A stretch of DNA of 7,809 nt from Neisseriaceae bacterium (GTDB taxonomy: Bacteria > Pseudomonadota > Gammaproteobacteria > Burkholderiales > Neisseriaceae): the NCBI GenBank assembly GCA_030151665.1, contig JASLDB010000052.1:1-7809 (forward strand), read 5' to 3'. Numbering within the stretch: position 1 is the first letter of the stretch; every line of letters begins with the position of its first letter. Shown here in pieces: positions 1 to 6,897 of the stretch. The notes under the pieces are model-generated. The model saw only the letters and a program-made list of their open reading frames with translations, had not been told where the DNA came from and ran no database searches. The position numbers and the translations under genes were made by a program.

Positions 1-33
1 CAGTAACACTTCATCTTTCAATTTCGTACTCAT
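1..33 (-). CDS. Possible 5' end of a gene running off the left edge
   Basis: Reading the minus strand from an ATG at 33, eleven codons stay open to the window edge and give MSTKLKDEVLL. An in-frame ATG two codons upstream (37-39) is an alternative start. I see no good Shine-Dalgarno sequence before either ATG, which weakens the call. If real, the gene is divergent from the EVE gene at 188. The fragment is too short to recognise a family, and it may simply be a chance open stretch. Confidence 0.25.
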   Translation of the reverse strand, partial: MSTKLKDEVLL

Positions 34-187
34 CTGCATGAAAGAATACGCTATTTTTAATCATTTGGTCATGCATCTGAAATGACCATAGTTTCTTCTG
101 TTTGCTTGTTCAGATTTGGCTACTGACAATAACTGACACAAACAATCTTTACAATCCATATCGATTAGCCAGTTAATGGATATTGAG

Positions 188-613
188 ATGAGAAAAAATT
201 GGATTGCTGTTGCATCGGCAGAACATGTCGAACGGGGGAAAAGAGAAGGTTTTATGCAGGTTTGCCACGGCAAAGGTGGACCATTAAATCGTATTCAACC
301 CAATGATAGGGTTGTCTATTACTCGCCAACGCAAACATTTCAGGGGAAAGACAAATTGCAGGCATTTACTGCGATTGGTGTTGTCAAAATCGGTGAACCA
401 TTTCAGGTTGATATGGGCAATGGCTTTCATCCTTTTCGCCGCAATGTCTCCTGGCTTCGTGCAAAGAAAGCTGCAATACATCCATTACTGCCCCGATTAA
501 TGTGGACCCAAAATAACCGCAACTGGGGTTATCAATTTCGTTTTGGTGTATTTGAAATCAGTAACCATGATTTTGATATTATTGCCCAAGCCATGGATGA
601 AGACATACGCTAA
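188..613 (+). CDS. EVE domain protein (UPF0310 family)
   Basis: A 141-residue protein that is a single EVE domain, a PUA/YTH-like fold. Family members bind nucleic acid, and some are thought to recognise modified bases; the physiological role of stand-alone bacterial versions is not settled. What I see: the N-terminal NWIAVASAEHV block, then GKGGPLNRIQPNDRVVYYSP and the middle block FTAIGVV, and a C-terminal YQFRFGVFEIS strand, all in the order of UPF0310 proteins. Length matches the family (about 140-150 aa). I prefer the ATG at 188 over the in-frame ATG at 176, because the homologous region begins at MRKNWIAVAS and a TGGA ribosome-binding core (177-180) lies 7 nt before it, while nothing suitable precedes 176. 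It stands alone, converging on the DUF4239 gene. Two CTGACA copies (123-128, 133-138) and a TACAAT (150-155) lie upstream, but their spacing does not make a convincing promoter. Cytoplasmic, no signal peptide. Family call is firm; function is not. Confidence 0.88.
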   Translation: MRKNWIAVASAEHVERGKREGFMQVCHGKGGPLNRIQPNDRVVYYSPTQTFQGKDKLQAFTAIGVVKIGEPFQVDMGNGFHPFRRNVSWLRAKKAAIHPLLPRLMWTQNNRNWGYQFRFGVFEISNHDFDIIAQAMDEDIR

Positions 614-643
614 TTAAAACCCACAATGGGGCTTATTAGGCTG

Positions 644-715
644 CTTAATCAAATAGCACAGTGTGTTACGGGCACTGGCATGAAAGTGTTTTGTACCTGT
701 GCCAAAATGATTAAG
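644..715. repeat. Nested inverted repeat between converging genes
   Basis: CTTAATCA at 644-651 is a perfect reverse complement of TGATTAAG at 708-715. Inside it, GCACAG at 656-661 pairs with CTGTGC at 697-702, and CACT (673-676) can pair with AGTG (685-688) at the centre. A competing pairing, GGCAC 671-675 with GTGCC 699-703, is also possible. The right arm covers the stop codon of the minus-strand DUF4239 gene (711-713). Neither strand has a T-run after the stem, so this is not a standard Rho-independent terminator. It could be a weak terminator, an mRNA 3'-end stabiliser, a remnant of a small repeat element, or chance. The repeat arms are seen directly; any role is inference. Confidence 0.45.
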
Positions 716-1502
716 GTGCTAACCCACCTTTGGCCACTGTTACACGCACAGCTTGCAGGTTGTCTGGCGTGACATGAATAATGCCCTCACCAGGAGCGTC
801 TATTTCAGCAATCATGAATAAAGCCAATGTCGTCAAAATGGGTAAGGTCAAAAGCAGAGCATTGTTACCACGCACACCACGAATGTTATAACCAATTAAA
901 AAATTAGAACACAAGGCAAAAAGCATCAGCAATACCCATGCCAGTAATGGCACTTGAGCACGCCAATTGGACAATGTTCGTTGTTGGGCAGTGTACAAAT
1001 CATTGCAAGCATTTAAGACTGTTGCGATGACGGGGTCAGGCTTTTTTTTGGCGACATTGCTAATCATTAGCCACATTTTGGTTTGCAATTGAATTGACTG
1101 CAATCGACTTTTATCACGAGACACTTGGTCATCAGCTTCATAAAATGCTATGCGTAAACTGAGATACTCTTGTAGCAAATTTTCAGCAATGATTTGGTGC
1201 TCATCATTCAAAAGTGAGGTTCGTTGAAACGCATTGCCAATGGCAACCGCTTCATTTTCCTCCGCTTGTATGCGGCTATTGTAACCACTGATGGCAATGG
1301 TTAAGAGAAAGCCAATTAGCAAACCAAACAATGACAAAACGGCTCCCAAAACAATTTTTAACTCGTCATCGGCTTGGGTTGAGGTGGCTTGGCGACGATT
1401 CCAAAGTTTTTTTCCCAAAAATGTGGCCAAGCAAAGCCCAGTGAGAACAAAAATCAATAATAAAAGTGATGTTTTACTGAATTGTGCTAAGACATTGGAC
1501 AT
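711..1502 (-). CDS. DUF4239-family (bestrophin-like) inner-membrane protein
   Basis: A 263-residue predicted inner-membrane protein with four hydrophobic helices at about residues 12-30, 50-72, 184-206 and 213-232, leaving a roughly 110-residue soluble loop between helices 2 and 3. The loop begins with an AEENEAVAIGNAFQR stretch, and the tail after helix 4 reads EIDAPGEGIIHVTPDNLQ. Both match my memory of the DUF4239 family, which is annotated as bestrophin-like because of its helix pattern. No reaction or substrate is established for the family, and channel activity should not be assumed. The start is supported by an AGGTG ribosome binding site at 1507-1511. The gene is separated from the upstream ubi operon by the terminator at 1554-1584, so it probably has its own promoter in 1503-1580; a CATAAT/TAATAA stretch near 1545 could be a -10, with no clear -35. 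Its stop codon lies in the inverted repeat at 644-715. Family call is fairly sure; function unknown. Confidence 0.8.
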   Translation of the reverse strand: MSNVLAQFSKTSLLLLIFVLTGLCLATFLGKKLWNRRQATSTQADDELKIVLGAVLSLFGLLIGFLLTIAISGYNSRIQAEENEAVAIGNAFQRTSLLNDEHQIIAENLLQEYLSLRIAFYEADDQVSRDKSRLQSIQLQTKMWLMISNVAKKKPDPVIATVLNACNDLYTAQQRTLSNWRAQVPLLAWVLLMLFALCSNFLIGYNIRGVRGNNALLLTLPILTTLALFMIAEIDAPGEGIIHVTPDNLQAVRVTVAKGGLAP

Positions 1503-1553
1503 GTTTCACCTATTTTGTCTGTTGAGTGGTGTGATTGCTGCTTATTATGGATG

Positions 1554-1584
1554 AAAAAACACCAATGTAACATGGCATTGGTGT
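1554..1584 (-). terminator. Rho-independent terminator of the ubi operon
   Basis: A perfect 9-bp inverted repeat (CATTGGTGT at 1576-1584 with ACACCAATG at 1559-1567, 8-nt loop) is followed on the minus strand by a run of six T (1559-1554). It lies 41 nt past the TAG of the second ubi gene, so it ends the minus-strand ubiH operon. The stem is AT-rich compared with strong terminators and some readthrough into the DUF4239 gene is possible. Confidence 0.8.
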
Positions 1585-1625
1585 GGTAGGGCTACTAATT
1601 TCTCAACCGTGTCAATCTTGTGTTG

Positions 1626-2789
1626 CTAAAGACCCATGGCATGGCGAATCAATTGGGTTTTGAACCAAGACAATTTATTCACCAAACTCAAGCCGATGTT
1701 TCTGACTTGGGCAATACCAGGAATTTGTTCATTGGCAAACAAGCGAAATAAGCTATCACAGCCCATTTGCATGGTGCGAACAGCAGCCAAGCGATTTTGC
1801 TCGTATTGTTGTAATTGCTGTGTTGCGCCTAAATTGGTGTTGGCTCGCGATAGAATTTTAGACAACTCAATCACATCACCAAAACCCAAGTTGACCCCTT
1901 GTCCAGCCAGTGGGTGAATGGTGTGCGCTGCATCACCAATTAAAGCAATGCGAGTGGCAATGGTGGATTCTGGTCGGCGTAAAATCAGTTCAAATGCGTG
2001 AGCTTGGGTAATGCATTTTAATTGCCCCAATTGTTGTTGACCTTGTTTGGCAACAGTTTTGGCTAGTTCTTCTGGGGAGAGGTTTAGTAATTTGTCAGGG
2101 TTGGCTGTTGACCAAACCATAGACATTTTATGATCAGGCAAAGGCAAGTAGGCCAAAACTTCACCATCTTTAAACCATTGGTAAGCAGTTTGGTGGTGTG
2201 GTTTTTCGATTTCAAAATTGGCAACAACACCAAAGTGATGATAAGGATCTGCTTGGGTGCGGATATTGGCTTGGGTGCGAACCCAAGAATTGGCACCATC
2301 AGCACCAATAATCAATTTGCTATGCAAAACCTGACCATTGGCCAAATGCACTTGTGCTTGGTTTAAGTCTGTTTCAATACTCAAGGCATCTTCACGAATC
2401 ACAGTAATCCATTCGTCGCTAAATTGTTGCCAAATGCCATTGAGCAACCAACGATTTTCTACGATATAGCTTAGGTGTTCACTGTTGGCATCTTGTGCAT
2501 CAAAAATGATATTGCCTTGGTTGTCACCTTTGACATCCATTTGTGAAACAGCTTGGACACGATGCGAATCAGGCCAAGCATTCAAGCGGCTTAAAAATTG
2601 TTTGTTGGCAGGGCTAATAGCAAAAATACGCGCATCCCAACCTTGATTTAAGGCATCAACACGATCTGAAGCAGGGCTGCGTTCTAATAGTGCTACCCGT
2701 TTTTTTTGTGCTTGCAAAGCCAATGCCATGCTTGCACCCACCAAACCACCACCGATAATCACCACATCAACATTTAGTCTTTTGGTCAT
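1626..2789 (-). CDS. UbiH/UbiF/VisC-family FAD-dependent ubiquinone hydroxylase (UbiF/UbiI-like)
   Basis: A 387-residue class A flavoprotein monooxygenase that should hydroxylate the aromatic ring of a polyprenylated ubiquinone precursor at the membrane, using FAD, NAD(P)H and O2. Visible motifs: the Rossmann GxGxxG-type loop VVIIGGGLVGAS (residues 9-20), the middle ADG motif GADGANSWVR (D164), and the second FAD motif GDAAHTIHPLAGQGVNLGF (285-303, D286). The C-terminus (MGCDSLFRLF, then RNIGL and final RHAMGL) resembles UbiF and betaproteobacterial relatives. Length fits the family (about 385-400). It is the second gene of a minus-strand operon, 18 nt after ubiH, with an AAAGGA ribosome binding site (2798-2803) 8 nt before the ATG, and ends at the terminator 1554-1584. 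Which ring carbon it hydroxylates (C5 or C6, or both) cannot be read from sequence, because regioselectivity varies between proteobacterial members; I therefore give no symbol. The family call is very secure. Confidence 0.9.
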   Translation of the reverse strand: MTKRLNVDVVIIGGGLVGASMALALQAQKKRVALLERSPASDRVDALNQGWDARIFAISPANKQFLSRLNAWPDSHRVQAVSQMDVKGDNQGNIIFDAQDANSEHLSYIVENRWLLNGIWQQFSDEWITVIREDALSIETDLNQAQVHLANGQVLHSKLIIGADGANSWVRTQANIRTQADPYHHFGVVANFEIEKPHHQTAYQWFKDGEVLAYLPLPDHKMSMVWSTANPDKLLNLSPEELAKTVAKQGQQQLGQLKCITQAHAFELILRRPESTIATRIALIGDAAHTIHPLAGQGVNLGFGDVIELSKILSRANTNLGATQQLQQYEQNRLAAVRTMQMGCDSLFRLFANEQIPGIAQVRNIGLSLVNKLSWFKTQLIRHAMGL

Positions 2790-2807
2790 GATTAATATCC
2801 TTTTGCC

Positions 2808-3959
2808 TTATAGGCCATAAATTAAATGTCGAGTAAATTTTTTGCGTAAAAATGGTATGGCATCTAAGGCTGCCATTACGGCACCTCGGCCAACCCTTAA
2901 TGTGGTACTGGGTTGATCGAAAACGGTGACCAAACTGTGGGTAAAGCCCACAATGCTATGTGCGTCTAGACTACGAGATAAGCCATATTCTTTGCCTAAG
3001 CGGCTATTGTACAAGGCATCTTTTTGCTTAAAGCATTTGCTTAATGCTTGTGCATCACGAACGCCTAAATTTAGCCCTTGAGCAGCCACAGGGTGCATGG
3101 TTTGGGCTGCATTGCCGATACAAATTACACGTTGGCTATAAACTTGATTCATTTGTTTTAACACCAAAGGAAAACTGGCCATGTCACTGATGGCATCAAT
3201 CGGCCCTAATCGCTGCCCAAATGAAGCTTCAAAGGCTTGAATGAGCTTGTCTTGTGGCAATGTATTCAGGGTTTTGGCATCGGTGTGTGAACGAGTCCAA
3301 ATGAGACGATAAGCATCACCATATGGCAAAAGCGCCATGGGACCTGCATCAGAAAATCGTTCATAAGCCACACCTTGTGGTTTATTTTTGAAATGAATGG
3401 TACTGACCCAAGCCGATTGTTGGTAATTGTATTCGTGGCGTCTCATATTGGGTAAATGGGCGGTCAAGGGGCCGCCTTCAGCCAAAATCACCCATTGGCA
3501 AGTGATGGTTTGTCCTGATTGTAAAGTGACCATTGCCATTTGTTCGGTGGTGCGCACATCCACAACAGGGCTTTGCCAACGTGTTGCCACTTGGGTATTG
3601 TCTAATGCTGTTTCGCATGATTTAACAATATTTTTGTAGTCAACGACTTGCCCTAAGTAGGGCAAATTCATGTCTTCTTGACACAGTGCTGTGCGACCAA
3701 ATGCATTTTGTTGTGACACATGAACTTGGTGAATCGGGGTTAATTGTGCGTCACTCAAAGGCACACCAGCTTCTAAAAAGGCTTGTAAACTGTTGTAAGA
3801 TAATGCCAGTGTGCGTTTGTCATTAATTTCGCTGCCTTGGGCACGCGCTTCAATTAGCAATACATCATAACCTTGTTGTTTGAGGTTTAGCGCCATTAAA
3901 GCCCCAACGGGACCAGCGCCAATCACAACAATTTCATGGTGAATGGCAATGCTATTCAT
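2808..3959 (-). CDS. ubiH: 2-octaprenyl-6-methoxyphenol hydroxylase UbiH
   Basis: A 383-residue FAD-dependent hydroxylase of aerobic ubiquinone synthesis; the E. coli namesake hydroxylates ring carbon C1. Visible: dinucleotide-binding loop VVIGAGPVGALMAL (residues 11-24) ending in the acidic LLIEAR, the DKRTLALS block near residue 50, and the second FAD motif GNAAQTMHPVAAQGLNLG with N283. The GNAAQ form, rather than GDAAH, is characteristic of UbiH and separates it from its neighbour. Two departures from the textbook motifs: the middle ADG motif reads AEGG (E161), and the usual AGQG reads AAQG (A293). I recall AEGG from betaproteobacterial UbiH, so it need not mean loss of activity. It is the first gene of the minus-strand operon with the second hydroxylase, a paralogue. 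A GGATGA upstream of the ATG is a modest ribosome binding site. The promoter should lie in the divergent region 3960-4210; TACAAT at 3998-3993 is a candidate -10. Confidence 0.9.
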   Translation of the reverse strand: MNSIAIHHEIVVIGAGPVGALMALNLKQQGYDVLLIEARAQGSEINDKRTLALSYNSLQAFLEAGVPLSDAQLTPIHQVHVSQQNAFGRTALCQEDMNLPYLGQVVDYKNIVKSCETALDNTQVATRWQSPVVDVRTTEQMAMVTLQSGQTITCQWVILAEGGPLTAHLPNMRRHEYNYQQSAWVSTIHFKNKPQGVAYERFSDAGPMALLPYGDAYRLIWTRSHTDAKTLNTLPQDKLIQAFEASFGQRLGPIDAISDMASFPLVLKQMNQVYSQRVICIGNAAQTMHPVAAQGLNLGVRDAQALSKCFKQKDALYNSRLGKEYGLSRSLDAHSIVGFTHSLVTVFDQPSTTLRVGRGAVMAALDAIPFLRKKFTRHLIYGL

Positions 3960-4210
3960 GATTCATCCATTTAATAAGCCACAATAGTGTTCATTGTATC
4001 GCAAAAAATTAGATAAGATTTGATGTGACTAAACTTGTCATGGCCTAGAAGCGCCAAAAAATTGTTTTATATTAAGTTTTGCTACAAAATTATTTATTGC
4101 TTAAGCAGGCATTAATTTGGATTTGGCGGTGCTGCGAAGAAAAAATGCTACCTCAAGTAAATTTTGGCTGAATTTTTGTTACACTAATAACCTTAATTAA
4201 GGAGTGGTCA
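3960..4210. promoter_or_regulatory. Divergent promoter region between ubiH and ung
   Basis: This 251-bp AT-rich spacer must hold the start signals of ubiH (minus) and ung (plus). For ubiH, TACAAT (minus strand, 3998-3993) is a good -10 without a clear -35. For ung, two weak candidates exist: an extended -10 TGCTACAAA (4080-4088) with TTGTTT (4062-4067) 15 nt upstream, and TAATAA (4185-4190) with TTTGGC (4163-4168) 16 nt upstream. The first candidate -10 sits in a TTTTG-CTA-CAAAA inverted repeat (4077-4089), and a 10-bp palindrome TGCTTAAGCA occupies 4098-4107. Neither matches an operator I recognise. Region role is certain by position; individual elements are guesses. Confidence 0.4.
4198..4204 (+). 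promoter_or_regulatory. Ribosome binding site of ung
   Basis: TAAGGAG, a near-perfect Shine-Dalgarno sequence, lies 6 nt before the ATG at 4211 and fixes the start of ung. It is much stronger than the site in front of rep. Confidence 0.85.
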
Positions 4211-4876
4211 ATGGCAACGTGGCAATCGGTTCTGGCAGCAGAAAAAAGCAGTGAATATTTTCAACAACTTTGGCAGAAGATTGATGAAGCCAGACAAAGT
4301 GGAAAAACGATTTTCCCACCAGCCAACGAAGTGTTTGCTGCTTTTGATAACACAGCATTTGCTGATATTAAAGTGGTGATTTTGGGGCAAGATCCCTATC
4401 ACAATGACCACCAAGCTCATGGTTTGGCGTTTTCAGTCAATAAAGGCATCGACACACCACCATCCTTACGCAATATGTACAAGGAATTGGCAGAGGATAT
4501 TGCTGGTTTTCAAACCCCAGACCATGGTTATTTAATGGCATGGGCCAAGCAAGGGGTTTTATTGCTCAATAATGTACTAACTGTTGAAGCCCATTTGCCT
4601 CATTCACATGCAAAATGGGGATGGGAGCGATTCACTGATGCAGTGATTGCTGCAATCAATGAACAACAAAACAATGTGGTGTTTATGTTGTGGGGCAAAC
4701 CTGCCCAGACCAAAGGTGCCAATATTGATACCAATAAACATTTGGTCTTAACTGCGCCACATCCATCGCCATTGTCAGCTTACCGCGGTTTTTTGGGTTG
4801 TCAGCATTTTTCAAAAGCCAATGCTTATTTGTTAGCACAGGGCAAAATACCGATTGATTGGCAATTGGGCGATTAA
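4211..4876 (+). CDS. ung: Uracil-DNA glycosylase (family 1)
   Basis: A 221-residue family-1 uracil-DNA glycosylase, which removes uracil (from cytosine deamination or dUTP misincorporation) from DNA and so starts base excision repair in the cytoplasm. All catalytic elements are present: the water-activating loop GQDPYH (59-64, D61), the uracil-stacking Phe in AHGLAFSV (F74), the uracil-recognising Asn in LLLNNVLTV (N120), and the minor-groove intercalation loop HPSPLSAYRGF (184-194, catalytic H184). These sit three residues earlier than in E. coli Ung (D64, F77, N123, H187), and the length matches the family (about 220-230). The TAAGGAG site fixes the start. First gene of a two-gene unit with rep, 2 nt upstream. 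Nothing suggests loss of function. Identity is essentially certain. Confidence 0.98.
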   Translation: MATWQSVLAAEKSSEYFQQLWQKIDEARQSGKTIFPPANEVFAAFDNTAFADIKVVILGQDPYHNDHQAHGLAFSVNKGIDTPPSLRNMYKELAEDIAGFQTPDHGYLMAWAKQGVLLLNNVLTVEAHLPHSHAKWGWERFTDAVIAAINEQQNNVVFMLWGKPAQTKGANIDTNKHLVLTAPHPSPLSAYRGFLGCQHFSKANAYLLAQGKIPIDWQLGD

Positions 4877-4878
4877 AC

Positions 4879-6897
4879 ATGAAATTAAACCCTCAACAAC
4901 AAGAAGCCATTGAGTATTTAGGTGGACCATTATTGGTTTTGGCTGGCGCAGGCAGTGGTAAAACACGGGTGATTACCCAAAAAATCACCTACATGATTAG
5001 AAAAAAACATTATCCTGCCCACAAAATTGCCGCCATTACTTTTACCAATAAAGCGGCCAAAGAAATGCAAGAACGCATGGCATTGCAATTGGACAAGAGC
5101 GAAAGCAAAGGTTTAACAGTTTGTACATTTCACTCTTTGGGCATGCGCATGCTGCGTGAAGAGGCAGCAGCTGTCGGCTATAAAAAGCAATTCTCCATTT
5201 TAGACAGCTCTGACAGTCAAAAAATCATGCAAGAAATCTTGGGTAGCAGTGGCAAAGAAGCTTTATTCAAGGTACAAAGCCAAGTGTCTTTGTGGAAAAA
5301 TGACTTAAAATCACCTGAAGATGCTCTACTGATGGCAAGCAATGAATGGGAGCGACAAATGGCATTGCTCTATGCTAGCTACCAAAGCACATTGCAAGCT
5401 TATCAAGCGGTCGATTTTGATGATTTAATTAAAATACCCGCTGAAATCTTGGCAAATAACCCCGATATTCGCTATAAATGGCAAGAGCGTTTGCAGTATT
5501 TATTAATTGATGAGTGCCAAGATACCAATGCTTGCCAATATGCTTTAATGCGGCAATTAACTGGTTTAGAAGGTCGTTTTACTGCCGTGGGTGATGACGA
5601 TCAAAGTATTTATGCTTGGCGTGGAGCCAATGTTGAAAATTTGAAATTACTGCAAGTGGATTACCCACAATTGAAAGTGGTGAAGCTAGAACAAAACTAC
5701 CGCTCAACAGCACGGATTTTAAAAGTTGCCAATCAAGTGATTAGCAATAACCCAACCAAATTGTTTGAGAAAAAATTGTGGAGTGAATTTGGCATGGGGG
5801 ATGAAATTCAAATCATCACCTGCCAAAACGAGCGCCATGAAGCAGAAGTGGTAGCAGGCAAAATATTGCAAAGCAAACTAGAACGAGGCGATAAAGCCAA
5901 ATTCAATGATTATGCTATTTTGTACCGTGGCAATCACCAAGCCAAATTATTTGAAGAAGCTTTGCGTTCTCAACGCATTCCGTACCAAATATCGGGTGGG
6001 CAAAGTTTTTTTGATCGGGCTGAGATCAAAGATATTTTGGCTTATGTTCGTCTATTAATTAATGAAAATGATGATCCTGCTTTTTTGCGAGCCATTACCA
6101 CACCCAAACGTGGCATTGGCGAAGTGACCTTGGCCAAACTCAATGAATTTGCCCACGTCCACCAATGTAGCTTATTTGAAACCGCCAGCCACCCCGAGGC
6201 CATTAAGTTATTGCCTAGCAATAGTCAGCAAGATGTGTTTCAGTTTATGCAATTGCTACAACAATGTGCAACTGACGCACTAAGCATGGGGGCGGGCGAA
6301 TTTATTCAATCACTTTTGGAAAAAATTCAATACGAAAACCATTTGCATGCCACAGAAGAAGGCAAGCGGGGTGAAATGAAATGGAAAAATGTCCAAGACT
6401 TGGCAAGATGGTTACACAATAAGGGTGAGCAAGATGGTAAAAATATTATTGAATTGGGGCAAACCATTGCTTTGATTAATTTGTTGGATGGCAAGGACCA
6501 AGATGAAATCGATTCGATTAAAATGTTGACTTTGCATGCCTCTAAAGGATTGGAATATCCGCATGTCTTTTTGGTTGGTTGTGAAGAAGGGCTTTTTCCC
6601 CATGCTGAATGCCAAGAAGACGATAAAATTGAAGAAGAACGTCGGTTAATGTACGTGGGCATTACCCGTGCCCAAAAAAGCTTAACTTTAACCCATTGTG
6701 TCAAGCGCAAAAAAGCGGGGCAATGGCATTTCCCTGAACCCAGTCGTTTTATGGACGAAATGCCACAAGAGGATTTGCGGTTTTTCGGGCGAAAACACAG
6801 CGAACCCATTATCAGTCGTGATGAGGGCAAACAAAAATTGGATTCTATTCGGTCGCAATTGGCTGCATTAAGAAGTGGGCGAAAAGAATCAACTTAG
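4879..6897 (+). CDS. rep: ATP-dependent DNA helicase Rep (UvrD/Rep superfamily 1A)
   Basis: A 672-residue 3'-5' DNA helicase; the E. coli homologue (673 aa) travels with the replisome, clears proteins such as RNA polymerase from the track and helps restart forks. Motifs in order: Q-motif start LNPQQQEA (3-10), Walker A AGAGSGKT (22-29), Ia ITFTNKAAKEM, motif II DECQDTN (211-217), III GDDDQSIYAWRG (238-249), IV LEQNYRS (R275), V LTLHASKGLEY (550-560), VI MYVGITRA (R597). The C-terminus stops after the helicase core plus a short tail, lacking the longer extension of UvrD. The Cys in motif II replaces the Tyr of E. coli Rep; I recall the same form in Neisseria. The ATG at 4879 is preferred over an in-frame TTG at 4858, because it matches the Rep N-terminus and lies 2 nt after the ung stop, while the TTG lies inside ung. 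The ribosome binding site is weak (GGGCGA), suggesting translational coupling to ung. No clear terminator follows. Confidence 0.97.
   Translation: MKLNPQQQEAIEYLGGPLLVLAGAGSGKTRVITQKITYMIRKKHYPAHKIAAITFTNKAAKEMQERMALQLDKSESKGLTVCTFHSLGMRMLREEAAAVGYKKQFSILDSSDSQKIMQEILGSSGKEALFKVQSQVSLWKNDLKSPEDALLMASNEWERQMALLYASYQSTLQAYQAVDFDDLIKIPAEILANNPDIRYKWQERLQYLLIDECQDTNACQYALMRQLTGLEGRFTAVGDDDQSIYAWRGANVENLKLLQVDYPQLKVVKLEQNYRSTARILKVANQVISNNPTKLFEKKLWSEFGMGDEIQIITCQNERHEAEVVAGKILQSKLERGDKAKFNDYAILYRGNHQAKLFEEALRSQRIPYQISGGQSFFDRAEIKDILAYVRLLINENDDPAFLRAITTPKRGIGEVTLAKLNEFAHVHQCSLFETASHPEAIKLLPSNSQQDVFQFMQLLQQCATDALSMGAGEFIQSLLEKIQYENHLHATEEGKRGEMKWKNVQDLARWLHNKGEQDGKNIIELGQTIALINLLDGKDQDEIDSIKMLTLHASKGLEYPHVFLVGCEEGLFPHAECQEDDKIEEERRLMYVGITRAQKSLTLTHCVKRKKAGQWHFPEPSRFMDEMPQEDLRFFGRKHSEPIISRDEGKQKLDSIRSQLAALRSGRKEST

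Noticed and set aside
620..630. CCCA-CAA-TGGG hairpin after the EVE gene as a terminator
   Set aside because: Only a 4-bp stem, and no T-run follows it.
638..649. Resemblance to a Neisseriaceae DNA-uptake sequence dialect (starts AGGCTGC)
   Set aside because: Only 9 of 12 positions fit the Simonsiella-type form as I remember it, and the conserved CTGAA core is broken. I found no intact GCCGTCTGAA or variant elsewhere in the window.
1291..1554. Plus-strand ORF of 87 codons antisense to the DUF4239 gene
   Set aside because: It is a shadow of the well-supported minus-strand membrane protein and extends through that gene's start and the terminator stem flank; no ribosome binding site.
1626..3959. 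Tandem duplication or pseudogene in the two flavin hydroxylases
   Set aside because: Both reading frames are full length and carry distinct, subfamily-specific motifs (GNAAQ versus GDAAH), so these are old paralogues and not a recent duplication or decayed copy.
4026..4040. TGAC-N7-GTCA inverted repeat as an operator
   Set aside because: Four-base arms only, no extension of symmetry; expected by chance.
4858..4878. Upstream TTG start adding seven residues to Rep
   Set aside because: It lies inside ung, has no ribosome binding site, and family members begin at the MKLNPQQ position encoded from 4879.
6327..6830. 167-codon minus-strand ORF inside rep
   Set aside because: Lies fully antisense to the conserved C-terminal half of Rep, including motifs V and VI; composition (many Ser, Cys, Trp) is typical of an antisense shadow frame.
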